Shown: positions 20,282-28,690 of the stretch, piece after piece
How positions within the stretch are numbered: the stretch's first letter is position 1
Layout of the letters: each line of letters begins with the position of its first letter
Assembly (NCBI RefSeq): GCF_014764405.1
Contig: NZ_CP061725.1
Span: forward strand, 3,162,001 to 3,226,000
Reading direction: 5' to 3'
DNA from: Micromonospora craniellae
GTDB lineage: Bacteria; Actinomycetota; Actinomycetes; Mycobacteriales; Micromonosporaceae
DNA: 64,000 nucleotides
Translations under genes and position numbers: made by a program
The notes under the pieces: model-generated
What the model saw: only the letters and a program-made list of their open reading frames with translations
The model's database searches: none
Told to the model about the DNA's origin: nothing

Positions 20282-21289
20282 GTGGCAACCATGCCCCTCC
20301 ATCGTCACGCGTCGGGACGGTCCACCCCCGCGCGCGGGCTGCGCAAAGCCGTACGCGGCCTGGTCGTCCTGGTCGCCGCCGCCGCGGTCGGTGCCGGTCT
20401 GCTCGCCGCGCCCGCGTACGCCGAGCCGTCGGTGGACGAGATCGAGCGCCAGATCGACAAGCAGTGGCAGCAGCTCGAACCCACCATCGAGCAGTTCAAC
20501 AAGGTGCGCTCGGAGCTGCGGGTCAACCGCGAGAAGTCCGAGAAGCTGGAGAAGAAGATCCAGCCGCTGGCGCTGGAGGCGGAGCTGGCGATGAACCGCG
20601 TCGCCGGCCTCGCCTCTCGGTACTACATCACCGGCCCCTCGCAGGAACTCGGCGCGGTGCTGCTCAACGCGAAGCCGGACCAGCTCGGTGAGCAGATGGC
20701 CCTCCTCGACCGGCTTGCCTGGGATGAGCGCCGCCAGCTTGAGGGCGTGATGAAGATCCGGAAGAAGTACGACGACCAGAAGGCCACGCTCGACACGCTG
20801 ATCGTCGACCAGGAGGCCAAGCAGAAACAACTGGCGGCGAAGAGGAAGCAAATCGACGCCGAGATCAAGCGGCTGGAGCGGTCGCTGCCGGTGACCACGG
20901 TCAAGACCACCAACTGCCCGACCATCAACGGTGTGGTCAGCGACGCGGCCCGGACGGCCATCCGGACGGCCTGCGCGCAGGTCGGCAAGCCGTACGTCTG
21001 GGGTGCCACCGGGCCGAACTCGTTCGACTGCTCCGGCCTGACCCAGTACGCGTACAAGGCGGCGGGTATCCACCTCACCCACTTCACCGGTGCCCAGTGG
21101 CGGGAGGGCAAGGCGATCTCCCGGGCCGACGCCCGCCCCGGTGACCTCGTCTTCTTCCGCAGCGACGTGAGTCACGTCGGGCTCTATCTGGGCAACAACA
21201 CGATGGTCCACGCCCCACGGGCCGGTAGACCGGTCAACGTCTCGCCCATCACGACGATGCCGGTCGCCGGCTTCCGCCGCCCCGGCTGA
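20282..21289 (+). CDS. Secreted NlpC/P60 peptidoglycan hydrolase (RipA-like)
   Basis: 335-residue exported hydrolase. There is a basic N-terminus, then a signal peptide hydrophobic core (about residues 25-45) ending AYAEP. A coiled-coil domain spans about 46-200 (EIERQIDKQWQQLEPTIEQFN... and KLEKKIQPLALEAE), and residues about 215-335 form an NlpC/P60 domain with the catalytic Cys in FDCSGL, His in SDVSHVGLYL, and a third polar residue near APRAGR. It cuts gamma-D-Glu-mesoDAP bonds in wall peptides. The GTG at 20282 is chosen for its 9-base spacing from AAGGAG; GTG 20276 and ATG 20291 are alternatives. It is a tandem paralogue of the gene at 21618. Confidence 0.93.
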   Translation: MATMPLHRHASGRSTPARGLRKAVRGLVVLVAAAAVGAGLLAAPAYAEPSVDEIERQIDKQWQQLEPTIEQFNKVRSELRVNREKSEKLEKKIQPLALEAELAMNRVAGLASRYYITGPSQELGAVLLNAKPDQLGEQMALLDRLAWDERRQLEGVMKIRKKYDDQKATLDTLIVDQEAKQKQLAAKRKQIDAEIKRLERSLPVTTVKTTNCPTINGVVSDAARTAIRTACAQVGKPYVWGATGPNSFDCSGLTQYAYKAAGIHLTHFTGAQWREGKAISRADARPGDLVFFRSDVSHVGLYLGNNTMVHAPRAGRPVNVSPITTMPVAGFRRPG

Positions 21290-21317
21290 CGCCTGAGCGC
21301 GTACGCAGGAACGACAG

Positions 21318-21347
21318 AAGGCCCCCGGTCAAGCGACCGGGGGCCTT
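21318..21347 (+). terminator. Intrinsic terminator between the two NlpC/P60 genes
   Basis: 13-bp perfect stem AAGGCCCCCGGTC / GACCGGGGGCCTT, loop AAGC, followed by CCCTGTTGT. It separates the first NlpC/P60 gene from the riboswitch-controlled second copy. Confidence 0.88.
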
Positions 21348-21477
21348 CCCTGTTGTCGGATAACTGCACCGAGAGTGACGGTGTGGACGTGTTGCGTATC
21401 GACGCCGGTCGTCCCTACGCTGGGCAATCGTCGGCCCGCTGGCAGGATCGCCCATCCCGGGCGGTGACGGTCCGACA

Positions 21478-21606
21478 CCGCCGAGTCGCAGTCCAAGCGA
21501 GCCGGGGAACCAGGTTTTCCGGGGTGAGTCCGCGATGGTCGCGGTAGGGCGTCCCGGGTGCCCGAACCCGTCAGCTAACCCGGTAGGCGGTCTGGGAAGA
21601 ATGGAG
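21478..21606 (+). promoter_or_regulatory. Cyclic di-AMP riboswitch (ydaO/yuaA class)
   Basis: The leader of the second NlpC/P60 gene carries the conserved ydaO-class blocks in order: GAGCCGGGGAACCAG, TTTTCCGGGGTGAGTCCGCG, a G-rich link, then CGAACCCGTCAGCTAACC and CGGTAGGCGG, ending in GGGAAGAATGGAG close to the ribosome-binding region. In actinobacteria this class binds c-di-AMP and mostly controls Rpf and NlpC/P60 wall hydrolases, usually switching expression off. The boundaries are approximate. Confidence 0.9.
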
Positions 21607-21617
21607 TACGGAGCCCG

Positions 21618-22658
21618 GTGGCACACCATGCCCCGCGGCCACCGTCGCGCCGGCCGGCGAAGCCCGGCCCGACGACGGCTGCGTCGCGATCCCGCTGGTA
21701 CCGCTGCACCACCGCACTCGCCGCACTCGCCGCGACCGCCGTCATGCTGACCGGTGGCGCGACGGCGGCCCACGCCGACCCCACGGTCGACGACATCGAG
21801 CGCCAGATCGACGAGGACTGGAACCGGCTCGAAGCCGTCATCGAACGGCACAACGCCACCCGGCAGGACCTGGCCGGCACCCGCCGCGAGGCGGACGCCC
21901 TGACCGCCCGCATCGCCCCGCTGCAACAGCAGGTGGACGAGGCGATGAAACGGGTCGGCGCGCTGGCCGCGCGGGCGTACCGGGGCGAGCCGGTGCGCGC
22001 CGTGAACACACTGCTGGGCAGCCGGTCGCCGGGCGAGGTCGTCGCACAGCTCGGTTTGCTCGACCGGTACGCCCGCTTCCAGCGGGAGGACGTACGGCAG
22101 GCGAGTGAACTGCGCGACGAACTCGCCGCCACCCGGGCCGGGCTGGACCGAACCATCGCCGAGCTGAACCTGACCTCGGCCGACCTGGCCGTGGAGCGGC
22201 GGCAGATCGACACCGAGATCGAGCGGTTGCAACGGTTGCGGCTGCGCGCGTACGACGACGGTGGGGGTGGTCCGCTGCGGCCGGCGCCCTGTCCGGCCAC
22301 CTACCCGGGCGGCCCGGCCGGTGAGGCGGTCAGCTTCGCGTGCGCCCAGATCGGCAAGCCGTACTCGTGGGGCGCCGAGGGGCCGCACGCGTACGACTGC
22401 TCGGGGTTGATGCTGGCCTCGTGGGCGCGGGCCGGGGTGGCGCTGCCGCACAACGCGGCGCGCCAGCGGCAGGTCACGGCCTCGGTCGGTCGCGGCGACC
22501 TGCGTCCGGGTGATCTGGTCTTCTACTACCGCGACCTGCACCACGTCGGCATGTACGTCGGTGGCGGCTGGGTGGTGCACGCCTCCCGCGCGGGCAAGCC
22601 GATCACGATGAAACGGATGGACAGCAGTCCGATCCACAGTTTCGGTCGACCCGGCTGA
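21618..22658 (+). CDS. Secreted NlpC/P60 peptidoglycan hydrolase, c-di-AMP riboswitch controlled
   Basis: 346-residue paralogue of the preceding hydrolase. It has a twin-Arg-like basic N-terminus, a signal peptide ending AAHADP (about residue 55), a coiled coil (about 56-200: DIERQIDEDWNRLEAVIERHN, PLQQQVDEAMKRVGAL) and an NlpC/P60 domain (about 225-346) with YDCSGLM for the catalytic Cys, HHVGMYVG for His, and VHASRAGKPI near the end. GTG start at 21618 with GGAG just upstream. The c-di-AMP riboswitch in its leader links its production to osmotic or wall stress. The similar start to mature protein, (D/S)VDxIERQID, in both copies indicates a local duplication. Confidence 0.93.
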   Translation: MAHHAPRPPSRRPAKPGPTTAASRSRWYRCTTALAALAATAVMLTGGATAAHADPTVDDIERQIDEDWNRLEAVIERHNATRQDLAGTRREADALTARIAPLQQQVDEAMKRVGALAARAYRGEPVRAVNTLLGSRSPGEVVAQLGLLDRYARFQREDVRQASELRDELAATRAGLDRTIAELNLTSADLAVERRQIDTEIERLQRLRLRAYDDGGGGPLRPAPCPATYPGGPAGEAVSFACAQIGKPYSWGAEGPHAYDCSGLMLASWARAGVALPHNAARQRQVTASVGRGDLRPGDLVFYYRDLHHVGMYVGGGWVVHASRAGKPITMKRMDSSPIHSFGRPG

Positions 22659-22669
22659 GTCGTTGGGCG

Positions 22670-22715
22670 GACGACCACGGGCCCGCGTCTGCGCAGCGCA
22701 GGCCCGCCGGTCGTC
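22670..22715. terminator. Hairpin between convergent NlpC/P60 and dcd genes
   Basis: GACGACC-a-CGGGCC pairs with GGCCCG-c-CGGTCGTC around a 17-base loop. It overlaps the dcd stop codon and can serve both strands. Confidence 0.6.
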
Positions 22716-23292
22716 AGCGGGTCGGCCAGGTACGCCAGTTCCGCCAGGCGCGGCTCGGCGTCGGGCCACGCTGACCCTGGTAGCGCGAGCCGTAGACGAG
22801 CGAGCCGTACGGGTGCTCGGCGGGCGAGGAGAGCCGGAAGATGCAGAGCTGGCCGATCTTCATGCCGGGCCAGAGCATGATCGGCAGGTTGGCCACGTTG
22901 GACAGCTCCAGCGTGACGTGACCGGAGAAGCCGGGGTCGATGAAGCCTGCGGTGGAGTGCGTCAGCAGGCCGAGGCGGCCGAGGCTGGACTTGCCTTCGA
23001 GTCGGCCGGCGAGTTGGTCGCCGAGCGAGATCAGCTCAAGCGTGGAGGCGAGCACGAACTCGCCCGGGTGCAGCACGAACGGCTCGCCGTCGGGCACCTC
23101 CACCGGCGAGGTGAGGTCGTCCTGCTGGGTGGCCGGGTCGATGTGTGTGTAGAGGTGGTTGTTGAACACCCGGAACAGCTTGTCCAGGCGGACGTCGATG
23201 CTGGACGGCTGCACCAGCGTGGGCTCGAAGGGCTCCAGCGCCAGGGTGCCCGCCTTGATCTCGGAGACCAGGTCGCGGTCGGAGAGCAGCAT
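22714..23292 (-). CDS. dcd: dCTP deaminase
   Basis: 192-residue homotrimeric nucleotide hydrolase of the dCTP deaminase/dUTPase fold, converting dCTP to dUTP, or directly to dUMP in the bifunctional actinobacterial forms. Motifs: MLLSDRDL start, [46 protein letters not shown] containing the catalytic Glu, and [12 protein letters not shown] at 23292 matches the usual family start; an in-frame GTG six bases upstream is possible. Divergent from the flavin-fold gene, with a LexA-type box between them about 52 bases from this start. Confidence 0.95.
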   Translation of the reverse strand: MLLSDRDLVSEIKAGTLALEPFEPTLVQPSSIDVRLDKLFRVFNNHLYTHIDPATQQDDLTSPVEVPDGEPFVLHPGEFVLASTLELISLGDQLAGRLEGKSSLGRLGLLTHSTAGFIDPGFSGHVTLELSNVANLPIMLWPGMKIGQLCIFRLSSPAEHPYGSLVYGSRYQGQRGPTPSRAWRNWRTWPTR

Positions 23293-23343
23293 CGCCACAC
23301 CATAGCTGTCGGTATGCGTGACCTGCGTGTCGGACTACCTGCT

Positions 23344-23359
23344 TAGAACGTATGTTCTA
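23344..23359. promoter_or_regulatory. LexA-type SOS box between dcd and PPOX-fold gene
   Basis: TAGAACGTATGTTCTA: perfect arms TAGAAC/GTTCTA with a 4-base centre. The core fits the Gram-positive LexA consensus CGAACRNRYGTTYG at all inner positions. It lies 12 bases before the ATG at 23372 and 52 bases before the dcd start, a position that could repress both genes. Confidence 0.65.
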
Positions 23360-23371
23360 TAGGGTGTCGGC

Positions 23372-23905
23372 ATGGCTTCCTGGTCCGAATTCACCGCTGA
23401 CGAGCCTCGACTCGCCGACGGGATCCGCCTTCTCCTGCAGCAGTACGGCCCGGGCTTCGGCTACCTGGCCACGGTCCGCGCCGACGGCGGGCCCCGGGTG
23501 CACCCGGTCTCCCCGGTGATCACCGCCGACGGTCTCTTCTGCTTCGTGATCGACTCGCCGAAGCGGCGCGACCTGGAACGCGACGGGCGGTACGCGCTGC
23601 ACTCGTTCCCGGCGGAGGAGAGCGACGACGAGGCGTACGTCGCCGGCCGCGCCCGACCGGTCACCGACGACGCCACGGTGGCCCGGCTGGCGCTCGCGGC
23701 CCGCGCCGCCCCGCACGCCGACTGGCGTCTGTTCGAGTTCACCGTCGACGTGGCGATGCTCGCCCGCCACGAGCGCGCCGCCACCGGCGGGCTGGTCGGC
23801 CAGCCAGCCGTGCAGGTCTGGCTCGACCCGGCCGGTGCCACCCCGCAGGCCGCCCGGCCCACGCCCCACCCGACCCGCACGGCCCGACATGTCCGCGCGG
23901 CCTGA
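23372..23905 (+). CDS. Pyridoxamine 5'-phosphate oxidase-fold flavin/F420-binding protein
   Basis: 177-residue split-barrel protein. Residues 20-90 have the usual pattern FGYLATVRADGGPRVHPVSPVITADGLFCFV...SPKRRDLERDGRYALHSFP, which forms the cofactor site in PPOX/FDR-type enzymes that bind FMN or F420. The substrate is unknown. The C-terminus from about residue 150 is a Pro/Ala/Thr/Arg-rich tail. ATG start; the leader is very short if transcription begins near the LexA-type box, so the message may be nearly leaderless. No SOS role is known for this family, which makes the promoter arrangement notable. Confidence 0.85.
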   Translation: MASWSEFTADEPRLADGIRLLLQQYGPGFGYLATVRADGGPRVHPVSPVITADGLFCFVIDSPKRRDLERDGRYALHSFPAEESDDEAYVAGRARPVTDDATVARLALAARAAPHADWRLFEFTVDVAMLARHERAATGGLVGQPAVQVWLDPAGATPQAARPTPHPTRTARHVRAA

Positions 23906-23910
23906 ACCGA

Positions 23911-23948
23911 CCGGTGCCGGCCCCGCCTGACGATGGGACCGGCACCGG
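23911..23948. terminator. Bidirectional hairpin
   Basis: Perfect 10-bp inverted repeat CCGGTGCCGG / CCGGCACCGG with an 18-base loop, between the convergent PPOX-fold and metalloprotease genes. Confidence 0.65.
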
Positions 23949-23973
23949 GGGGTACGCCTCGACGACTCCCGCG

Positions 23974-24978
23974 CTACGCGCGGTAGGTGTTCCACGCATT
24001 GATCATCCGGGTCGCCTGGCCCGGGGTGAACTGGTACATGCAGGTGTCGTACGTGTAGTCCATGAAGTTGGTGATCGGGTCCAGCCCCGTGCTGGAGCAG
24101 GTGTCCCGCCCGGTCGGGCACTGGTAGGCTGGCGACGCCTCCGCCGGGGTGTCGGCGACCTGGTCCCCGCTGCCGGCGCAGCCGCCCTGGAAGGTGTGGT
24201 AGAGGTTCAGCCAGTGGCCGACCTCGTGGGTGCCGGTGTCACCCTGGTTGTAGTTGGTGGCGGTGCCGCCGGGCAGCGACTCGCTGAGCACCACCACGCC
24301 GTCCATCACGTTCAGCGTGGTCTGCGGGAAGGTCGCCCACCCGAGCAGGCCACTGCTCAGCGCACCGAGATAGACGTTGAGCGTGCCCTTGGTGCCCTGG
24401 CGGAGCTGGGTCTTCATCTGCCGCTCGGCCGTCGAGCCCTGCCGGATCGGGTACCACGACGTGTTGGTGACCCGGTTGATGCTCTGCAACTGGAATGCGA
24501 AGGCGGTGGCGGCACCGCCCGTCGACCCGGCGAACGACGGGTTCAACACGTTGATCTGCGACTGGATCATCGAGTCGGGGATGTTCCCGCCGGCCCGGGT
24601 GGTGTCCCTGCGGATCACGTGCACCACCACCGGGATGGTGACCGAGGCTGCGGCGGCCTCGGCGTTCAGCGCACGCTGACCGACCCGTTTGGCCCGTTCC
24701 TGCAACAGGTCGGCGAACTCCGCCTCCCGCTGGTGCACCTGGGCGATGGTCAACTCGTTCGGGTCGTGCTTGACGACCGCGTCACCACGGACCCGGGCCG
24801 CCGTGCCCGTCGGGTCCTCACACACCTCGTCGGCGGAGACGGCGGCAGCCGTCGGAATGGCGGCCGTGGTGGCCGCCGGCAGCAGACCGACCGTGGCCAC
24901 ACTGAGCGCCACCGCCAGCGACGTCGATGCGATCCCGGCGATCCGCCGGTTCAGCAGGACGGCGGGACGGAGCCCCAT
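23974..24978 (-). CDS. Secreted M43 family zinc metalloprotease (pappalysin/cytophagalysin type)
   Basis: 334-residue exported protease. The N-terminal signal peptide core lies at about residues 13-40 and an Ala-rich cleavage region at about 36-48; a short propeptide follows. The catalytic domain (about 115-334) has the zinc motif HEVGHWLNLYH: His251, Glu252, His255 and His261. A downstream Met turn, NFMDYTYDTCMYQFT, completes the metzincin signature. Paired cysteines around the active site fit M43 proteases. ATG at 24978 with AGAGGTGGG upstream. It probably digests extracellular protein. The upstream 200 bases are unusually AT-rich for this genome and must hold the promoter. Confidence 0.93.
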   Translation of the reverse strand: MGLRPAVLLNRRIAGIASTSLAVALSVATVGLLPAATTAAIPTAAAVSADEVCEDPTGTAARVRGDAVVKHDPNELTIAQVHQREAEFADLLQERAKRVGQRALNAEAAAASVTIPVVVHVIRRDTTRAGGNIPDSMIQSQINVLNPSFAGSTGGAATAFAFQLQSINRVTNTSWYPIRQGSTAERQMKTQLRQGTKGTLNVYLGALSSGLLGWATFPQTTLNVMDGVVVLSESLPGGTATNYNQGDTGTHEVGHWLNLYHTFQGGCAGSGDQVADTPAEASPAYQCPTGRDTCSSTGLDPITNFMDYTYDTCMYQFTPGQATRMINAWNTYRA

Positions 24979-25191
24979 AAGCCCACCTCTTTCTGTTGAC
25001 GCGACCGGGGGTTGTGTCGCGCCGTGCGGGAAACATGGGCCAGACGTTACGACGTATAGACACATTTGAGAATGCTTATGTGTTGCCGGCATGCAACTTC
25101 TTGCGGAGCATGCGGAGGCGGGCCGGGCGGGGTGGTCGGCGGGGGTGGCTGGGTGCACCGGGGCGACGGCTCAGGTACAGTGGTGCCGCTT

Positions 25192-25262
25192 GCGGGTGTA
25201 GTTCAATGGCAGAACATCAGCTTCCCAAGCTGACAGTGCGGGTTCGATTCCCGTCACCCGCT
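25192..25262 (+). tRNA. tRNA-Gly (anticodon CCC)
   Basis: Acceptor stem GCGGGTG / CACCCGC, D-arm GTTCAATGGCAGAAC, anticodon stem TCAGC / GCTGA around TTCCCAA (anticodon CCC), T-arm GCGGGTTCGATTCCCGT. Genomic CCA follows the discriminator T. The accessory region begins right after it, as is usual for tRNA genes used as integration sites. Confidence 0.96.
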
Positions 25263-25269
25263 CCAGCGT

Positions 25270-25306
25270 GAAGCCCAGGTCAGGATGCGCTCTCGACCTG
25301 GGCTTC
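25270..25306 (+). terminator. Terminator after tRNA-Gly
   Basis: Perfect 12-bp stem GAAGCCCAGGTC / GACCTGGGCTTC with a 13-base loop and TTCATTC after it. It ends tRNA-Gly transcription from the left and may also serve the minus-strand gene ending at 25321. Confidence 0.75.
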
Positions 25307-25320
25307 ATTCATGCCGACCG

Positions 25321-25773
25321 CTATTCGGGCGTGCTGTGCACGCTGCGTGTCAGGGCGCAGAGCAGTCGATAGGCGAGGTCGACGGCGCGTTGCTCCCGTC
25401 TACGTGAGCCCCAGATTCGGTTGATGGTGGCCAGCTCGACGCGGACGTCGGCCGAGGCGTCGCGGCGGATCTTTGCGCAGTAGGAGGTGTTCGCCGCCCG
25501 TGTCTCGTCGTTGATGCGGCGGACCTCCGTCCGGCCGAGGCGACGGATGCCGGTAACCGCGAAGGCATTGATCGCGTCGATCGACAGGGTGGTCACGTCC
25601 GGCGGGATACCGGCGGCGTGGATGGCGACAGCGAGTTGACCGTTCGACAGGCGGCTCAGGCGGGCTGCTGTCAGCGATGAAGGGATGACCGGTGCCGCGA
25701 TGTGGCCGGGAGCGAGGGTGACCTGCGCCGGGGTGCGTCTGGTGGCGGCTTCGTCGGTAGGCTGAAGAAGCAT
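25321..25773 (-). CDS. Hypothetical protein, first gene behind tRNA-Gly
   Basis: 150-residue soluble protein that I do not recognise. It starts MLLQPTDEAATRRTPAQVTLAPGH, contains an Ile/Ala/Asp-rich middle part (AVAIHAAGIPPDVTTLSIDAINAFAV), then a basic Arg-rich segment (RRLGRTEVRRINDE, RIWGSRRREQRAVDLAYRLL) that could form helices and contact nucleic acid. ATG at 25773 with AAAGGAAC upstream. It is divergent from the GntR gene across about 230 bases holding GntR-type operators, so the regulator may also control it. Confidence 0.6.
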   Translation of the reverse strand: MLLQPTDEAATRRTPAQVTLAPGHIAAPVIPSSLTAARLSRLSNGQLAVAIHAAGIPPDVTTLSIDAINAFAVTGIRRLGRTEVRRINDETRAANTSYCAKIRRDASADVRVELATINRIWGSRRREQRAVDLAYRLLCALTRSVHSTPE

Positions 25774-25935
25774 CGTGTTCCTTTCGCGAGGGCGATGCGT
25801 CTGGCCTCGGCGGGCCGCAATCCCGTCGGGGCCTTCGCTTTGCGCGTCCGAAGAAGTCCTCGTAAGGGCGGTCGCGCGTCGATCCATAGGGGAAGCTGGG
25901 CAAGCATTGAGGACCTGAATCGACCGTAGATTTGC

Positions 25936-25988
25936 TTGACTAGCCAAGCCAAGGATCTGCGGTAAACTTTTCTGGCCTGGCTAGCCAC
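25936..25988. promoter_or_regulatory. Promoter with paired GntR-type operator sites
   Basis: Two copies of a CTAGCCA motif lie just before the GntR gene: TTGACTAGCCAAGCCAAGG, which includes a TTGACT -35-like hexamer, and CTGGCTAGCCACC, containing the perfect palindrome TGGCTAGCCA. A GGTAAACT -10-like stretch lies between. The arrangement is typical of an autoregulated GntR gene. Confidence 0.55.
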
Positions 25989-26000
25989 CGTTAGGGTGTT

Positions 26001-26870
26001 GTGGTGAGCGAGAGTCCTGACTTCCTCGGTCAGCTTGATCCCGACGACCCGAAACAGGCGTCCCAGCAGATCGCGAACAAGCTGCGGGCTGCCATCCTCA
26101 CGCGTCGACTCGCGCCGGGCGACAAGCTGCCGTCGCAACCCGAGTTGGCCACCCGCTACGGCGTGGCCCGAGAGACGGTCAAGCGAGCCCTGGACCTGCT
26201 CCGGGCCGAGCGGCTGATCGTGTCCCGTCAGGGCAGCGGTGTGTTCGTCCGAGCGCAGACGCAGCGGGCCGTCGAACTACGCCCGCACGTCGAAGCCGCG
26301 TTCGAGCGGCCCCACGTCACCATCGACTTCGCCGGATTCTCCGGCGAGACACTGCGCGACGCGCTCGCCGAAACTCTCGACAAGGTGCGCGTCGGTCGCC
26401 TCGCGCCCGAGACCATCGCCGTGCGCATCCTGATCTGCGACATGACCGCACCGATGGCACTGCCCACGCGGGCCGACGCACAGACCGACGACCCAGCGGT
26501 ACGCGAACGCGCCGAGCGAATTACCCGCCGAGCCGTAGACGCGATCATCGATCAGGTCACCGAACTTGGCGACCTCGGCCTGATCCGGTCGGCCACCGTC
26601 GAGGTGCGGCTACACCGGGCATCACCGCAGTTCAAGCTCTACATCCTCAACAACGAAGAGGTCTTCTACGGCTTCTCTCCCGTCACCGAACGCACCGTAT
26701 CGATCAAGGGCGAGCCGATGGCCATCTACGACCTGATGGGCAAGGACGTGCCGCTGTTCCACTACGCCGTAACCGACGACGACACCTCCCACGGCACACA
26801 GTTCGTGGAAGCGTCCCACCAGTGGTTCGACTCGGTGTGGTCGACCATCGCCTACCGGTACGACGCATGA
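26001..26870 (+). CDS. GntR family transcriptional regulator with unusual C-terminal domain
   Basis: 289-residue regulator. Residues about 18-85 form a GntR winged helix: QIANKLRAAILTRRLAPGDKLPSQPELATRYGVARETVKRALDLL and LIVSRQGSGVFV. The rest (about 95-289) is not a standard FCD or UTRA ligand domain that I recognise; it has Asp/Arg-rich strands such as TVEVRLHRASPQFKLYILNNEEVFYGF. Two GTG codons in tandem (26001, 26004) could start it; the second has better spacing from AGGG. The stop overlaps the HAD gene as ATGA. Such GntR-HAD pairs occur in accessory regions of actinobacteria; KorSA-like repressors of integrative elements are also GntR proteins, but no transfer genes are in view. Confidence 0.85.
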   Translation: MVSESPDFLGQLDPDDPKQASQQIANKLRAAILTRRLAPGDKLPSQPELATRYGVARETVKRALDLLRAERLIVSRQGSGVFVRAQTQRAVELRPHVEAAFERPHVTIDFAGFSGETLRDALAETLDKVRVGRLAPETIAVRILICDMTAPMALPTRADAQTDDPAVRERAERITRRAVDAIIDQVTELGDLGLIRSATVEVRLHRASPQFKLYILNNEEVFYGFSPVTERTVSIKGEPMAIYDLMGKDVPLFHYAVTDDDTSHGTQFVEASHQWFDSVWSTIAYRYDA

Positions 26871-27562
26871 ACGCCGACCTCAGCCGACTGCTCGGCGACA
26901 TCGACGCACTGCTACTCGACTTCGACGGCCCGGTGTGCAGCATCTTCGCCGGATACCCCGCGCCGCAGGTTGCCGCCGAGCTGGTCGACGTACTCCGGCA
27001 ACACGAGGTCGACGTGCCGCCGGACCTCACTAGCGAGCCGGACCCGCTTGAAGTGCTACGCCGTACCGGCGCGGCGGGTGACCAGAGCGTCACACGGGCG
27101 GTTGAGGACGCGCTCTGCGCGGCCGAACGCCGGGCCGTCAAGACTGCCGAACCCACGCCATACGGCCGGGAGGTCATCGTGGCAGCCCGGCAGGCCGGGC
27201 TGCCGGTAGCTGCCGTCAGCAACAACTCTGCCGGCGCGGTGAGCGCGTACCTCGTGGCGCACCGGCTCGCCACGTATGTGTCACCAGTGGTCGGCCGCGC
27301 ATACGCCGACCCAAACCGCATGAAGCCGAACCCGGAACCGATCCTGCAAGCCGCGCGGGCCGTCGGCGAGCCACCGAGCCGGTGCGTTTTGGTCGGTGAC
27401 TCGCTCTCTGACATCGACGGAGCGCGCGCCGCCCGAGTACGGGTGATCGGCTACGCGAATCGGCCGGCCAAGGTCGGGCCGTTCCGGGCCGCCGGGGCCG
27501 ATGTGGTCATCACGAGCATGGGCCAGCTGGCAAGTGTGTTGGTTGACCGCATCGGTAACTGA
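26867..27562 (+). CDS. HAD-IA family hydrolase
   Basis: 231-residue haloacid dehalogenase-like phosphatase. Motif I is DFDGPVC (nucleophile Asp32-type), motif II SNNSAGAV, the motif III Lys lies in MKPNPEP, and motif IV is VGDSLSDIDGARAA. This matches phosphoglycolate-phosphatase-like enzymes; the cap insert lies between motifs I and II. The substrate is unknown. ATG overlaps the GntR stop, so regulator and enzyme are coupled, and the GntR ligand may be the enzyme's substrate or product (inference). Confidence 0.88.
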   Translation: MNADLSRLLGDIDALLLDFDGPVCSIFAGYPAPQVAAELVDVLRQHEVDVPPDLTSEPDPLEVLRRTGAAGDQSVTRAVEDALCAAERRAVKTAEPTPYGREVIVAARQAGLPVAAVSNNSAGAVSAYLVAHRLATYVSPVVGRAYADPNRMKPNPEPILQAARAVGEPPSRCVLVGDSLSDIDGARAARVRVIGYANRPAKVGPFRAAGADVVITSMGQLASVLVDRIGN

Positions 27563-27579
27563 AAGGCGCACTAACCTCG

Positions 27580-28690
27580 GCTATTCAGACCGGATTCGTC
27601 GCATCGAGGTGATGGAGGAAAGGTGCACCTGACCTGTAAGGATGTGGGTGTCTATGCCATGTCCACAGCAGAGCAAGGTGCACCTTTCTGGTGAGTAGGA
27701 GTAGTGGGTGGGCTCAGCGGCTGGTCGTTGACTCCGGCGGAAAGGGCCTGGTCGGTCACGCGGGTGCGGTCCTGCTGCGTCGGTGTGCTGATCGGACCGG
27801 TCTGCCCAGCGGTTTCAACAAGGTGCTCCCCCGTGGGACCGGGCCGGGCTGGTGGGATCGCGGCACGGTCCTGGTCTCTCTCGCGGTCACGATCGTGCTC
27901 GGTGCCACGAGCATGTCCGACATCGGCTTACTCGTCCATCAGTGCCTGGTCCTCGGTGACCGGCCGTCGGAGTCGACCGTCCGGCGAACCCTCGCCGGCC
28001 TCGACGAGAGCACACTGAAACGGATCGGCAAAGCTCGGGCGAAGTCCGCGCTCACGTGTGGGCACTGCTCGCCCGACGCCCGCAAGGCTTCCCCTGGCTG
28101 ACCGTCGCCGGGAAACTGCTGACCGGGTGGGTGGTCATCGATCTGGACGCCACCCTGATCACCGCCCACTCGGCCAAGCAGGGCGCGGCCGCGACCTTCA
28201 AGAAGGGTTTCGGGTTCCATCCCCTCGGCGCCTGGTGTGCCAACACCGCGGAATGCCTGGCCATGCTCCTTTGGCCCGGCAACGCCGGATCGAACACCGT
28301 CGCCGATCACATCCGGGTCCTCGGCGACGCGATCGCCCAGCTCCCAGCCGGTCACCGGCGCAAACTGCTGATCCGCGTCGACGGCGCCGGCGCCACCCAT
28401 GAACTCCTCGAACACCTCGAAGCGATGAACCGGGCATGGCGCAGCGTGAAGTTCACCGTCGGCTGGACGATCACCGACGCCGACGAGACCGCGATCGACC
28501 GGCTCCCCGCCGACGCCTGGACCGACAGCCTGCACCAGGACGGCACCGTCACCAGTACCGCGCACGTCGCGGAACTGACCGGCCTCAACCCTCGCCTCGC
28601 CGGCTGGACCGGCACCCTGCGACTGCTCGCGCGCCGCGCCAAGCCATCGGCCCGGCACGTCAAGAACCTCACCGAACTTTCCCACTCGTC
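27580..28690 (+). mobile_element. Remnant of an IS1380-type insertion sequence
   Basis: A transposase frame of IS1380 type with a broken 3' half. Two copies of the palindrome AAGGTGCACCT (27620-27630 and 27675-27685) precede the transposase and may be transposase or promoter sites. No right terminal repeat is found; homology stops near 28680, where an unrelated minus-strand fragment begins. Element borders are approximate. Confidence 0.7.
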
